A stretch of 64,000 bases of DNA, from the NCBI RefSeq assembly GCF_014196305.1, contig NZ_JACIDJ010000006.1:1-64000 (forward strand), given 5' to 3'. The DNA comes from Roseococcus suduntuyensis (GTDB lineage: Bacteria > Pseudomonadota > Alphaproteobacteria > Acetobacterales > Acetobacteraceae). Under the pieces are notes generated by a model, which was not told where the DNA came from, did not search any database, and worked only from the letters and a program-made list of their open reading frames with translations. The position numbers and the translations under genes are program-made. Shown in pieces: positions 1 to 7,318 of the stretch. Position 1 is the stretch's first letter. Every line of letters begins with the position of its first letter.

Positions 1-93
1 GCTGCGTTCACATGCGTTCACGCAGCCTGCTCTAACCTTTGTTGAGAGCGGGATTCAGCGTTCTCGGTGATTCCACCTCAACGCATCCCGCTC
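1..93 (-). repeat. Left-edge hairpin repeat element, cut by the window
   Basis: Two adjoining inverted repeats lie just downstream of the M81 peptidase gene. GAGCGGGAT (46-54) pairs with ATCCCGCTC (85-93), followed inward by GCGTT (58-62) and AACGC (80-84). To the left GCTGCGT (1-7) pairs with ACGCAGC (20-26), and its outer arm is cut by the window edge. The first base of the element is also the last base of the TAG stop codon of the peptidase (93-95). It resembles an interspersed repeat; a role as terminator or mRNA 3' end is inferred only. Confidence 0.55.
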
Positions 94-1547
94 TAAGCCT
101 GGCGCCACCCTTCCGGCACATGCCGGAAGGGCAGGCGCGCCAGGTCGAGTGCCGCGGGCCCCGGCGCGTCGCATTCGATGATGGCGCTGCACCGCCCGGC
201 GAAGGCCGCGCGGAAATGGTTCTTGGCCTTGTTGGCCAGCAGCCGCACGCCGCCCAGGTCAATCCCGTGCAGGGCGAAGAAGGCGGGGTCCACCACCGCC
301 TCCTTGCGGGTGGTCAGCACCACGCGCAGATGCCCGCGCCGGACCACGGCCGTCGGGCCGAAATCCACCGGCGCGCCATGTTCCATGGGGCCGGTGTTGA
401 GGAATTGCCCCGCCGTCAGCGTCTCCACCACCCCCTCGAAGGGCACGGGCGGGCCGAAATCCACCGTGGCCTGGCCGCCGAGGGGGCGGTTGAAGGCGCC
501 GGCCCGCCCGGCCACCTGCGCCGCGCGCACGGCCCCGGGGTCGTGCAGGAAGCAGAACACCGTCTCGACCTCCAGCGCCGCCTCGACCAGGGCGCGCAGC
601 AGGCCCGGCGTGTCCGCCACGCCGCCCGAGAGCGGGTTATCGGCCGGGTCCAGCAGCGCGACCACGCCGGGAGGTGCGGCCAGCGCCTGGCGCAGCGCCG
701 CCTCGGGCGAAGGAAGGGTCACGGCGAAGCGGGGCCGGCGGGCAGCGATGGCATCCGCCAGATCCCGGGCCAGCGCCCGTGCGGCGCCATGCTCGCGCGC
801 CCAGACCATGGCGGATGGCCCGGCCCAGGGGCTGTCACCCCAGGCAAAGCCGCCGAAGAGCGAGGCGTCCTGGATCGCTCCGCCCTCGGCCGCCGCGGCT
901 TCCGCCCAGACCTCGGCCATGGGGCCGGCCTCGTGGCGCATGTGGAAGCTGTGCAGCACCATGGGCCGCTTCACCAGCGCGCCGTGGAAGGTGTCGCCGT
1001 CCAGCGCGCGCTCCAGCATGGTCAGCGCGCGCCGGGCGGCCGCGTCCATGTCGACGTGCGGATAGGTGCGATAGACCGAGGCGCCATCCAGCAGCCCCAC
1101 CATCCGTGGCGAGGCATTGCCGTGGAAGTCGAAGCTGGCCGTCAGCTTGGCATGGGGCCCGATGACCGCGCGGATGCGGCGCAGGATTGTGAGGTCCGCC
1201 TCGGGGTCCTGCTCGGTCACGCAGGCGCCGTGGAGGGAGAGATAGATACCGTCGAAGCTGCCCCGCGCCAGCGGTCGTTCCACCTCGTCCAGCCAGGTGT
1301 CGAAGGCGTCCTGCGTCATGGGCCCGCCGGGCTGGGCCGAAGCGCAGCGCAGCAATGTCAGGTCCCAATGCGGGCGGGCGGCCACGAAGGCATCAAGCGC
1401 GCCGATCTCGGTTGCGGTGCCGCGATAGCGCTGCAAGGCCTCTTCGCCGGCCACCCACTCGCGGCCCTGGAAGGCCGAGAGCGGCGTGGGAACAGGAGAG
1501 AAGCTGTTCCCCTCGAACCAGAGGCGGGCGGCAGCGATTCGCGGCAT
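93..1547 (-). CDS. M81 family metallopeptidase (MlrC-like)
   Basis: A 484-residue protein of the M81 family, named after microcystinase C (MlrC), which hydrolyses small peptides or amides; the substrate here is unknown. The predicted zinc ligands are Asp140 and His142 (in FDFHGN) and His164 (in YPHVDMD). Their spacing matches the D-x-H ... H arrangement known for MlrC. I chose the start at MPRIAAARLW because the family begins there; an in-frame ATG 19 codons upstream (1604) adds only a low-complexity extension. There is no signal peptide, so it is probably cytoplasmic. It is followed by the left-edge hairpin element. Such genes often sit beside Bug-type transport receptors, as here. Confidence 0.85.
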   Translation of the reverse strand: MPRIAAARLWFEGNSFSPVPTPLSAFQGREWVAGEEALQRYRGTATEIGALDAFVAARPHWDLTLLRCASAQPGGPMTQDAFDTWLDEVERPLARGSFDGIYLSLHGACVTEQDPEADLTILRRIRAVIGPHAKLTASFDFHGNASPRMVGLLDGASVYRTYPHVDMDAAARRALTMLERALDGDTFHGALVKRPMVLHSFHMRHEAGPMAEVWAEAAAAEGGAIQDASLFGGFAWGDSPWAGPSAMVWAREHGAARALARDLADAIAARRPRFAVTLPSPEAALRQALAAPPGVVALLDPADNPLSGGVADTPGLLRALVEAALEVETVFCFLHDPGAVRAAQVAGRAGAFNRPLGGQATVDFGPPVPFEGVVETLTAGQFLNTGPMEHGAPVDFGPTAVVRRGHLRVVLTTRKEAVVDPAFFALHGIDLGGVRLLANKAKNHFRAAFAGRCSAIIECDAPGPAALDLARLPFRHVPEGWRQA

Positions 1548-1604
1548 CGGGACCCTTGCGTGTCTGGGGTCCCTATCGGTGCGGGCAATCCCTGCCCGCG
1601 TCAA

Positions 1605-1919
1605 TCAGCGCCGGGGCGGGGTGCTTCCGCCGGGCACATGGGTCAGCGCACTGGCCGGCGGCGGCGCCGCGTTGCGGGCGAGGCCGGAGCTGTTGAATCC
1701 CTGGCCCTGCCGCTGCTGCATCTGCTGGCGCGTCATCCGGTCCGCCGCGGCGGTGCCGGAACGCGGTGCCAACTCGGGGCGGGCGTTCAGTGCCTCGCCG
1801 GGAATCTGCCGCTGCGCGGCGGCGCGGGAATTGGCCACGCCGCCGGGTGAGAAGCCGCTCTGGGCAAAGGCCGGAACCGCGAGAAGCATCGAGGCCGCGA
1901 GAGCGAGGGGCAGGCGCAT
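1605..1919 (-). CDS. Small exported protein, unknown function
   Basis: A 104-residue protein with a clear signal peptide (hydrophobic residues 3-18, likely cleavage after AFA before QSG). The mature part is rich in Ala, Gln, Arg and Pro (AAAQRQ, RMTRQQMQQRQGQ) and looks mostly disordered. I recognise no family. The start is the ATG at 1919, preceded by GGAA about 8 bases upstream; a TTG five codons earlier lacks a ribosome site. It is transcribed toward the M81 peptidase gene, with about 57 bases between its stop and that gene's start. The upstream region toward the M20 gene (1920-2028) is AT-rich for this window and probably carries the promoter. Confidence 0.6.
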   Translation of the reverse strand: MRLPLALAASMLLAVPAFAQSGFSPGGVANSRAAAQRQIPGEALNARPELAPRSGTAAADRMTRQQMQQRQGQGFNSSGLARNAAPPPASALTHVPGGSTPPRR

Positions 1920-2028
1920 ATCCGTGTTCCGCAAGTGGCAATACGGAGAAGGTAAATGAACCCACTCCGAATTGCATCAAAATAAACATTCGCCACGCAA
2001 AAAAATGCGAAGGGGCCCGCCTCAAAAA

Positions 2029-3159
2029 TCAGACGTTCTGCAGCAGCCCCGCGAAAAGCTTGGCCCGGGGCACCATGGAGCTGATCTGCACATGCTCCTG
2101 CAAGGTATGCGCGAGCGCCCCCTGGATGCCGAGGCCGTCCAGGGTGGGGATGCCCATGGCCCCCGTGAAATTGCCATCCGACCCGCCGCCCGAGCTTTCA
2201 TGCGGCAAAGCGAAGCCCAGCCGCTTCGCCAGTGCTTCCGCCTGGGCGTGCAGCGCCAGCACCTTGTCGTCCGGCTCCCACACCGGCCGCGTCACCCCGC
2301 GCGTGACCTGGAGGTGCACCTCATTGCCCGTGGGCTTGAGCGACAGCATCCGCTCCACCGCCGCGTCAAGGTCCTCCTGGCGCTTGGCCATGGAAAGCGC
2401 CTCGGCGTCGCAATGGGTGGCCACGCAGTTCACCCACTGCCCGCCATGGATGAGGCCGACCGAGAAGGTGCAGGCCTCGGTCGTCATCTCCTCGATGGCG
2501 ATGATCTGCTTGCACATCTCCCGGATGGCGCTGCGACCCTCGCCCAGCCGCGCGCCCGCATGGGAGGGCCGGCCCGTGGTCCGCAGGTTGAAGCGCGCGA
2601 TGGCATAGCGGCCGGTGACCACGCCGCCATCGGGGCGAGCAGGCTCGGGCACCAGGACCACGCTGTGCCGCGCGGCCTCGGCCTGGATCAGGTCACGCGT
2701 GGAGGGGCTGCCCACCTCCTCGTCGCTGGTCAGCAGCACGGTCACGGGCTTGGAGGTCGGGATGCCGGCCTTGATGAGCTGGCCGATGGCCTCCACCGCC
2801 AGGTAGGTGCCGCCCTTCATGTCCTGGATGCCCGGCCCATAGGCCTTGTCGCCCACGCGCTTGAAGGGCAGCCCCTGGGCCAGCGTGCCCACCGGATGCA
2901 CCGTGTCGAGATGGGCCAGCACCAGGATGCCCTTCTCCCGGCTTTCATGCGGGAAGCGCGCCCGCACGCAATCGCCGAAGCCCATGCGGCCGGGAATGGT
3001 CTCGACCGTGGCCCCCATCAGCGCCAGGTGGCGGCCCGCCATGGCCATCATGCGGTTCACCGCCTCGGCGTCATGGGTGGGGCTTTCGCACTCCACCCAG
3101 CGCTGCAGACCGGCGAGCATCTTGTCCGCGTCGAAGGGCAGGTCGAGCTTGGCTTCCAT
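2029..3159 (-). CDS. M20 family metallopeptidase (carboxypeptidase G2-like)
   Basis: A 376-residue di-zinc M20 peptidase that removes a C-terminal residue or hydrolyses an N-acyl amino acid; the exact substrate is unknown. Metal and catalytic residues are all present: His83 and Asp85 (LAHLDTVHP), Asp113 (DMKGG), the pair Glu147-Glu148 (SDEEVGS), Glu172 and a His near residue 350. The start is the ATG at 3159 with an AGAGGGA ribosome site 6 bases upstream. A longer open frame upstream overlaps the divergent racemase gene and is not real. Only 27 bases separate the two divergent start codons. The protein has no signal peptide. Confidence 0.88.
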   Translation of the reverse strand: MEAKLDLPFDADKMLAGLQRWVECESPTHDAEAVNRMMAMAGRHLALMGATVETIPGRMGFGDCVRARFPHESREKGILVLAHLDTVHPVGTLAQGLPFKRVGDKAYGPGIQDMKGGTYLAVEAIGQLIKAGIPTSKPVTVLLTSDEEVGSPSTRDLIQAEAARHSVVLVPEPARPDGGVVTGRYAIARFNLRTTGRPSHAGARLGEGRSAIREMCKQIIAIEEMTTEACTFSVGLIHGGQWVNCVATHCDAEALSMAKRQEDLDAAVERMLSLKPTGNEVHLQVTRGVTRPVWEPDDKVLALHAQAEALAKRLGFALPHESSGGGSDGNFTGAMGIPTLDGLGIQGALAHTLQEHVQISSMVPRAKLFAGLLQNV

Positions 3160-3186
3160 GGTGATTCCCTCTTGGATGGGAAAATC

Positions 3187-3918
3187 ATGCGCCTGCTCAT
3201 CGCCAACGCCAACACCACCGAGGCCATCACGCAGCGCTGCGCGGACGCCGCCCGCGCCGCCGCCGCGCCAGGCACCGCGATCATCCCCGCCACGCCGCGC
3301 TTCGGCCCGGAGGTGATCTCCACCCGCGCCGAGAACATCATCGCGGGGCATGCGCTGCTGGAACTGCTCGCCCAGCACGCCGGTCAGGTGGAGGGCGTCC
3401 TTCTCGCCGTCAGCCACGACACGGCGCTGGAGGCCGCGCGCCAGCTCATGCCCTGCCCGGTGGTGGGAATGACCGAGGCCGCGCTGTTCGGCGCCTGCTT
3501 CCTCGGCGCGCGCTTCGGCCTTGTTACCTTCGGGGGCGTCGAGACCTATCGCGAACGTATCGCCGCGCACGGCCTGACCTCGCGCTGCGCGAGCCTCGTG
3601 GGCCTCGACGTCACGCCCCAGGACAGCCTGCGCGACCCGGACGGCGTGGCCCGCCAGGTCCTGGATGGCATCCAGCGCGCGGTCACCGAAGGGGCGGACG
3701 CCGTCATCATGGGCGGCGCGGCCCTGGCCGGCTTCGGGCCCCAACTCCAGCCGCAAGCCCCTGTGCCCCTGCTGGACGGCATCGCCTGCGGAGTGAAGTT
3801 CCTGGAAGCCCTGGTCGCCCTGAACCTGCCCAAGCCGACACAGGGCAGCCTCGCACCCCCGCGCGGCAGAGCCAGCGTCAACCTGGACCCGAAGCTGGCC
3901 GCGCTGCTTCGGGGGTAG
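3187..3918 (+). CDS. Asp/Glu/hydantoin racemase family protein, lacking both catalytic cysteines
   Basis: A 243-residue protein with the overall pattern of the hydantoin/aspartate racemase superfamily: N-terminal MRLLIANANTTEAIT, a central PVVGMTEAA segment and a late GADAVIMGGAAL segment. Active racemases carry one cysteine in a CFxDxGL motif and one in a GCAGM motif. Here these positions read AVSHDTAL (residues 74-81) and GGAAL (176-180), so both cysteines are absent. It may therefore be a non-racemase member of the superfamily. It is divergent from the M20 peptidase gene with a 27-base gap, so the two are probably co-regulated. A five-hairpin repeat begins directly after its TAG stop. Confidence 0.8.
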   Translation: MRLLIANANTTEAITQRCADAARAAAAPGTAIIPATPRFGPEVISTRAENIIAGHALLELLAQHAGQVEGVLLAVSHDTALEAARQLMPCPVVGMTEAALFGACFLGARFGLVTFGGVETYRERIAAHGLTSRCASLVGLDVTPQDSLRDPDGVARQVLDGIQRAVTEGADAVIMGGAALAGFGPQLQPQAPVPLLDGIACGVKFLEALVALNLPKPTQGSLAPPRGRASVNLDPKLAALLRG

Positions 3919-4138
3919 GGTGGCCCTGCGAGGGGGCGCCGCCCCCTCGCGCTCCCCCGCCAGGGGCCAGTGGGCCCCTGGACCCGATGCGTTTGTCGGG
4001 TTTGCGGGGAGGGGCATGGTGCGCGTGTGATCATGGGCGCACCCATGACGCCCCTCCCCGCAAACCCGACCAAGGTCTCAAGGGGTCCGGGGACCCAAAG
4101 TCCCCGGTGGGAGGGTCCGGGAGGGCGGAGCCCTCCCG
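3919..4138 (+). repeat. Five-hairpin repeat element, copy A
   Basis: The element starts right after the TAG stop of the racemase-like gene. Consecutive hairpins: GAGGGGGC/GCCCCCTC (3930-3948); CCAGGGGCC/GGCCCCTGG type (about 3960-3980); a long stem of GGGTTTGCGGGGAGGGG with its complement (about 3998-4067) around a TGATCA-centred inner arm; CCGGGGAC/GTCCCCGG (about 4087-4107); CGGGAGGG/CCCTCCCG (4118-4138). Bases 3919-4107 recur almost perfectly in inverted orientation at 5202-5390. No open frame or transposase is inside. It lies between the convergent ends of the racemase-like gene and the Bug gene. Confidence 0.85.
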
Positions 4139-4149
4139 CGGGGTGCCCC

Positions 4150-5085
4150 CTACCGCCCGATGCCGAGCGTCCGCATCAGTTCCTGATTGGCCTGGCTTTC
4201 TTCCGTGAGGCGGGTGCGGAAGGCGGCGCCCGGCGTGAAGGCGGGTTCGGCGTTGAGGCGGCGTGCGGCGGCCTGGAAGGGTTCGCTGTTCACCGCCGTT
4301 TGGCAGGCCTGTTCCAGGCGCTGGGCGATGGCGTCGGGCAGGCCGGCGGGCGCGATCAGGCCGCCATAGGTCGAACCGCGCATGGGCAGGCCGAGTTCCG
4401 CCACGGAGGGCACGTCGGGCAGGCTGGGCATGCGCTGGTGGTCAATGGCGGCGAGGATGCCCAGGCCCGTGGTGGCCGGGATGGTGGCGGCCTCGGCGAA
4501 GACCATGATGTCGCCGGCCAGTGCCGCCTGGGCCATGGGGCCCGAGCCCTGATAGGGCACGAAGAGGCCGGTGACGCCTGCGCGCTGCAGCAGCTGCGCC
4601 ATGACGAGATGCGGCGTGCTGCCCTGGCCAGGCCCCCCATAGACCAGCGCCTCGGGGCCGGTGCGGGCATGCGCGATCATCCCCGCGAAGTCGCGGAAGG
4701 GGGCGTTGCGGCCCAGCACCACGACATAGGGGTTCTCATAGACGCCGCAGATGTAGCGGAACTGGTCCACGGCATAGGTGCCGGGCTGAAGGTGCGGCTG
4801 GGTGGTCAGCGCATTGTTGGGCGAAAGGCCGATGGTGTGGCCGTCGGGTGCCGCGCGATGCACCTCCCGGTTGCCGATGGTGCCGGCGGCACCGCCGCGG
4901 TTCACGGCCACCACGGTGCCGCCCAGGATGCGCGACATCTCCTGCTGCAGCGCGCGGGCCATCAGGTCCGTGTTCCCGCCGGCGGGGAAGGGAATGACCA
5001 TCTGCACGGGGCGGCTGGGGTAGTCCTGCGCCGCGGCCGGCATGGCAAGGCCAAGCGCCAGAATCAGCGCGCAAAAGCGTTTCAT
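4150..5085 (-). CDS. Bug-family tripartite tricarboxylate transporter substrate-binding protein
   Basis: A 311-residue periplasmic solute receptor of the Bug (TctC) family, which binds small carboxylates for tripartite tricarboxylate transporters. It has a signal peptide (MKRFCALILALGLAMPAAA, cleavage before QDYPSRP). Family hallmarks are the YPSRPVQMVIPFPAGGNTD segment, the NRGGAAGTIG loop, and PYQGSGPMAQAALAG. The ATG at 5085 has a GGGAGAG ribosome site 5 bases upstream. No membrane components (TctA, TctB) are in the window, so this is an orphan receptor, a common situation in Acetobacteraceae and Betaproteobacteria. The gene is bracketed by inverted copies of a ~190-bp repeat and is the only gene between them. 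Confidence 0.9.
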   Translation of the reverse strand: MKRFCALILALGLAMPAAAQDYPSRPVQMVIPFPAGGNTDLMARALQQEMSRILGGTVVAVNRGGAAGTIGNREVHRAAPDGHTIGLSPNNALTTQPHLQPGTYAVDQFRYICGVYENPYVVVLGRNAPFRDFAGMIAHARTGPEALVYGGPGQGSTPHLVMAQLLQRAGVTGLFVPYQGSGPMAQAALAGDIMVFAEAATIPATTGLGILAAIDHQRMPSLPDVPSVAELGLPMRGSTYGGLIAPAGLPDAIAQRLEQACQTAVNSEPFQAAARRLNAEPAFTPGAAFRTRLTEESQANQELMRTLGIGR

Positions 5086-5169
5086 CGTTTCTCTCCCAAG
5101 ATGTGGGGAGAGGCTAACCCATGGCCGGCCATCCGGACCACCCGGCCAGCGGCGTGGGGGCGCGCCTTT

Positions 5170-5390
5170 GCGGAGGGGCGCTGCCCCTCCGCGCCTCCCC
5201 GCCGGGGACTTTGGGTCCCCGGACCCCTTGAGACCTTGGTCGGGTTTGCGGGGAGGGGCGTCATGGGTGCGCCCATGATCACACGCGCACCATGCCCCTC
5301 CCCGCAAACCCGACAAACGCATCGGGTCCAGGGGCCCACTGGCCCCTGGCGGGGGAGCGCGAGGGGGCAGGGCCCCCTCGCAGGGCCACC
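5170..5390 (-). repeat. Five-hairpin repeat element, copy B (inverted relative to A)
   Basis: This 305-base gap between the Bug start (5085) and the flavoprotein stop (5391) holds mostly this element. Reading on the minus strand it begins immediately after the TAG stop of the flavoprotein gene, exactly as copy A begins after its gene. Bases 5202-5390 are near-identical to the reverse complement of 3919-4107; one difference is the loop of the GAGGGGGC hairpin. The outermost hairpin (GCGGAGGGGC 5170-5179 with GCCCCTCCGC 5183-5192) differs from that of copy A in sequence but not in structure. Bases 5086-5169 hold the Bug ribosome site and nothing else recognisable. Confidence 0.85.
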
Positions 5391-6830
5391 CTACTCCGCC
5401 GCCTGGCGCACCGGGCGGGCGGGGTCCAGTTCCACCTGCTTCTGCTCATAGGCGCGCAGGTCGGCGTAGAGGCGTGGCAGGTCGGCCTGGAACAGGCCGC
5501 GCGTGACGCCCGCCGCCACGCGCGGCGCGCTGATGGACATGGCGTTGATGGAGCTGCCGGCCGGGCCGAAGCTCATGGTCGTGCCGATGCCGAAGAGGTG
5601 GATGTCCGCGACCCAGGGCGTTTCGCCCGGGCGGCGTTCCAGGAAGGCGCTGTCCGCGTTCAGGTAGGGGAATTGGCCGAGGCGCGGGTTCGCCTCCTCA
5701 GGCGGCGGCGTGTAGCGGTCGGCCCAGAGGGCGATGTTGTCCGCGCAATGGACCAGTTCGGGGCAGAGGCCCGGGTCCATGCGCGTGCCCGTGCCGGTGA
5801 TGAGGAAGTCGGCCGTGAAGGGGCCGGTGGGGGTGGCGATGACCACGCGGCCATTGTCCACGGCCGCGCCCGTCCATTCGCGCCCCACATGCATGTGGAA
5901 ATTGGCATGCTTCATCACCCGGTCGTAGTGGTCCTGGGCGAAGCCCTCGCGCAGGCCCAGGATGTAGGACATGAAGCGCCAGCGCCATTCATCGGGCATC
6001 TCGCCCATGTGGCGCAGGAAGCCCGCGAAGGTGAGCCAGCGATAGGGCTGCACCACCATGGGCTCGGCGCGGCGGCAGAACAGGTGGACCTCGGCCGCAC
6101 CCTGTTCCAGGGCCACGGCCGCGTTGTCGAAGGCGCTGGCGCCGGCGCCCAGCACGGCCACCACCTTCCCGCGCAGGGCGGCAAAATCGATCATCTCGTT
6201 GGTGTGGGCGCGGAAGGGGCGGGGCAGGGCCTCGATGTGCGGGGGCATCCACCAGCCGCCCACGCCCTCCTGCCCCGTGGCCAGCACCACCTTGCGGGCG
6301 CGCATCACCCCCGCGCTGGTGGCGACTTCCAGGGCCGGCAGGCCGCAATCGGTGCGGATGGGGATGATGGGGCCGGCCTCGACGCCGTTGCGGACGGGAA
6401 TGCCGGTGACGCGGCGGAACCACAGCAGGTAGTCGTTCCAGAATTCCTTGGGGATCCAGCGCATGCGGTCCCAGTCGTCGCGGCCGAAGCTCGCTTCGTG
6501 CCAGGCCTGGTAGGTCAGCGAGGGCAGCTTGAGGTCCGGTCCCGTCTGGTCCTTCAGGCTGCGCAGGGCGCGCATTCGCGCATAGGTGACCCAGGGGCCT
6601 TCCTGGCCGTAGCCCGCGCGGTCCACGACCAGGATATTGTCCACCTTGTCGCGTCGCAGCGCATGGGCCACCGCCAGCCCGCATTGCCCGCCGCCGATGA
6701 TGAGCACGTCCAGGATGTCCTGGCCCCCCACCTGGCGCGGCACCAGCCAGGGCGCGCGGGGATGGGCCGTCAGCTCCAGGTCCCGCGCCACATCGGCTTC
6801 CAGTTCGGCGAGGTTTCGCGGTGCGGGCAT
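5391..6830 (-). CDS. FAD-dependent oxidoreductase / flavin monooxygenase-like protein
   Basis: A 479-residue flavoprotein. It has an N-terminal FAD-binding Rossmann motif (VLIIGGGQCGL, about residue 45), a YGQEGPWVTYARMRALRSLKD segment split here by family variation, and a second dinucleotide motif (VAVLGAGASAFD, about residue 225). This two-dinucleotide layout is that of flavin-containing and Baeyer-Villiger-like monooxygenases, which use NADPH and oxygen; the substrate is unknown. The start at 6830 (MPAPRNLAELEADV) has a GAGGA ribosome site close upstream. There is no signal peptide. Its TAG stop abuts repeat copy B. The 199-base gap to the next gene shows no other feature. Confidence 0.8.
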   Translation of the reverse strand: MPAPRNLAELEADVARDLELTAHPRAPWLVPRQVGGQDILDVLIIGGGQCGLAVAHALRRDKVDNILVVDRAGYGQEGPWVTYARMRALRSLKDQTGPDLKLPSLTYQAWHEASFGRDDWDRMRWIPKEFWNDYLLWFRRVTGIPVRNGVEAGPIIPIRTDCGLPALEVATSAGVMRARKVVLATGQEGVGGWWMPPHIEALPRPFRAHTNEMIDFAALRGKVVAVLGAGASAFDNAAVALEQGAAEVHLFCRRAEPMVVQPYRWLTFAGFLRHMGEMPDEWRWRFMSYILGLREGFAQDHYDRVMKHANFHMHVGREWTGAAVDNGRVVIATPTGPFTADFLITGTGTRMDPGLCPELVHCADNIALWADRYTPPPEEANPRLGQFPYLNADSAFLERRPGETPWVADIHLFGIGTTMSFGPAGSSINAMSISAPRVAAGVTRGLFQADLPRLYADLRAYEQKQVELDPARPVRQAAE

Positions 6831-7029
6831 GGGGTCCTCGATGGCGGAGACAGGGGCATGGAAGCCGGCCGGACGGGGCCGCGCAACGCCTGATGCCGGC
6901 CGGCCGCTGGGGGGGATATGAAAGGTGCCACCAAAAGCGCCAGCACCGCGGCGCCATGTCCAAAGCGGCCGCATTCCGGGCCATGGGCCTCGCTTGAACC
7001 AGGGCGTGGCCGGGGCCACCTCCGTGCTC

Positions 7030-7311
7030 ATGGTCGTGCTCCGTCCTTCCCTGACCCGCAAGCTGCTGGGCTTCGGCGCCCTGTTTCTGGGCGTGATCGG
7101 TCTGATCCTGCCCATCATGCCGGGCTGGATCTTCCTGGCCCTCGCCGTGTGGATGCTGCGCGACCAGTATGTCTGGGCGGCGCGCGGCGTGGAGAAGATC
7201 CGCGCCCGCTGGCCCCAGGCCATTCCCGCCATCGAGGAGCGCGAGCGCCGGGCGCTGGCCTGGTATGCCCGCCGCACCCGGACGATGCGGCGGATGTTCC
7301 GCCGGGCCTGA
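7030..7311 (+). CDS. Small membrane protein, PGPGW-like
   Basis: A 93-residue protein with one long hydrophobic region (about residues 10-42, LLGFGALFLGVIGLILP followed by IMPGWIFLALAVWML). It is probably a helical hairpin broken by the Pro-Ile-Met-Pro-Gly-Trp turn seen in PGPGW-type small membrane proteins. The C-terminus is strongly basic (TRTMRRMFRRA), pointing to a cytoplasmic tail. The ATG at 7030 has no strong ribosome site; a GTG six bases upstream is possible. It is convergent with the D-amino-acid-oxidase-like gene with only 7 bases between stops. The function is unknown. Confidence 0.6.
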   Translation: MVVLRPSLTRKLLGFGALFLGVIGLILPIMPGWIFLALAVWMLRDQYVWAARGVEKIRARWPQAIPAIEERERRALAWYARRTRTMRRMFRRA

Positions 7312-7318
7312 GGCCGGC

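Noticed and set aside
39-1850. 603-codon open frame on the plus strand over the M81 gene
   Set aside because: It is a shadow of the minus-strand gene caused by high GC at third positions; the translation is Arg/Gly/His-rich without any family pattern.
3919-5390. Composite transposon around the Bug gene
   Set aside because: The flanking inverted repeats contain no transposase frame and no target duplication is visible; they resemble structured repeats found elsewhere in the window.
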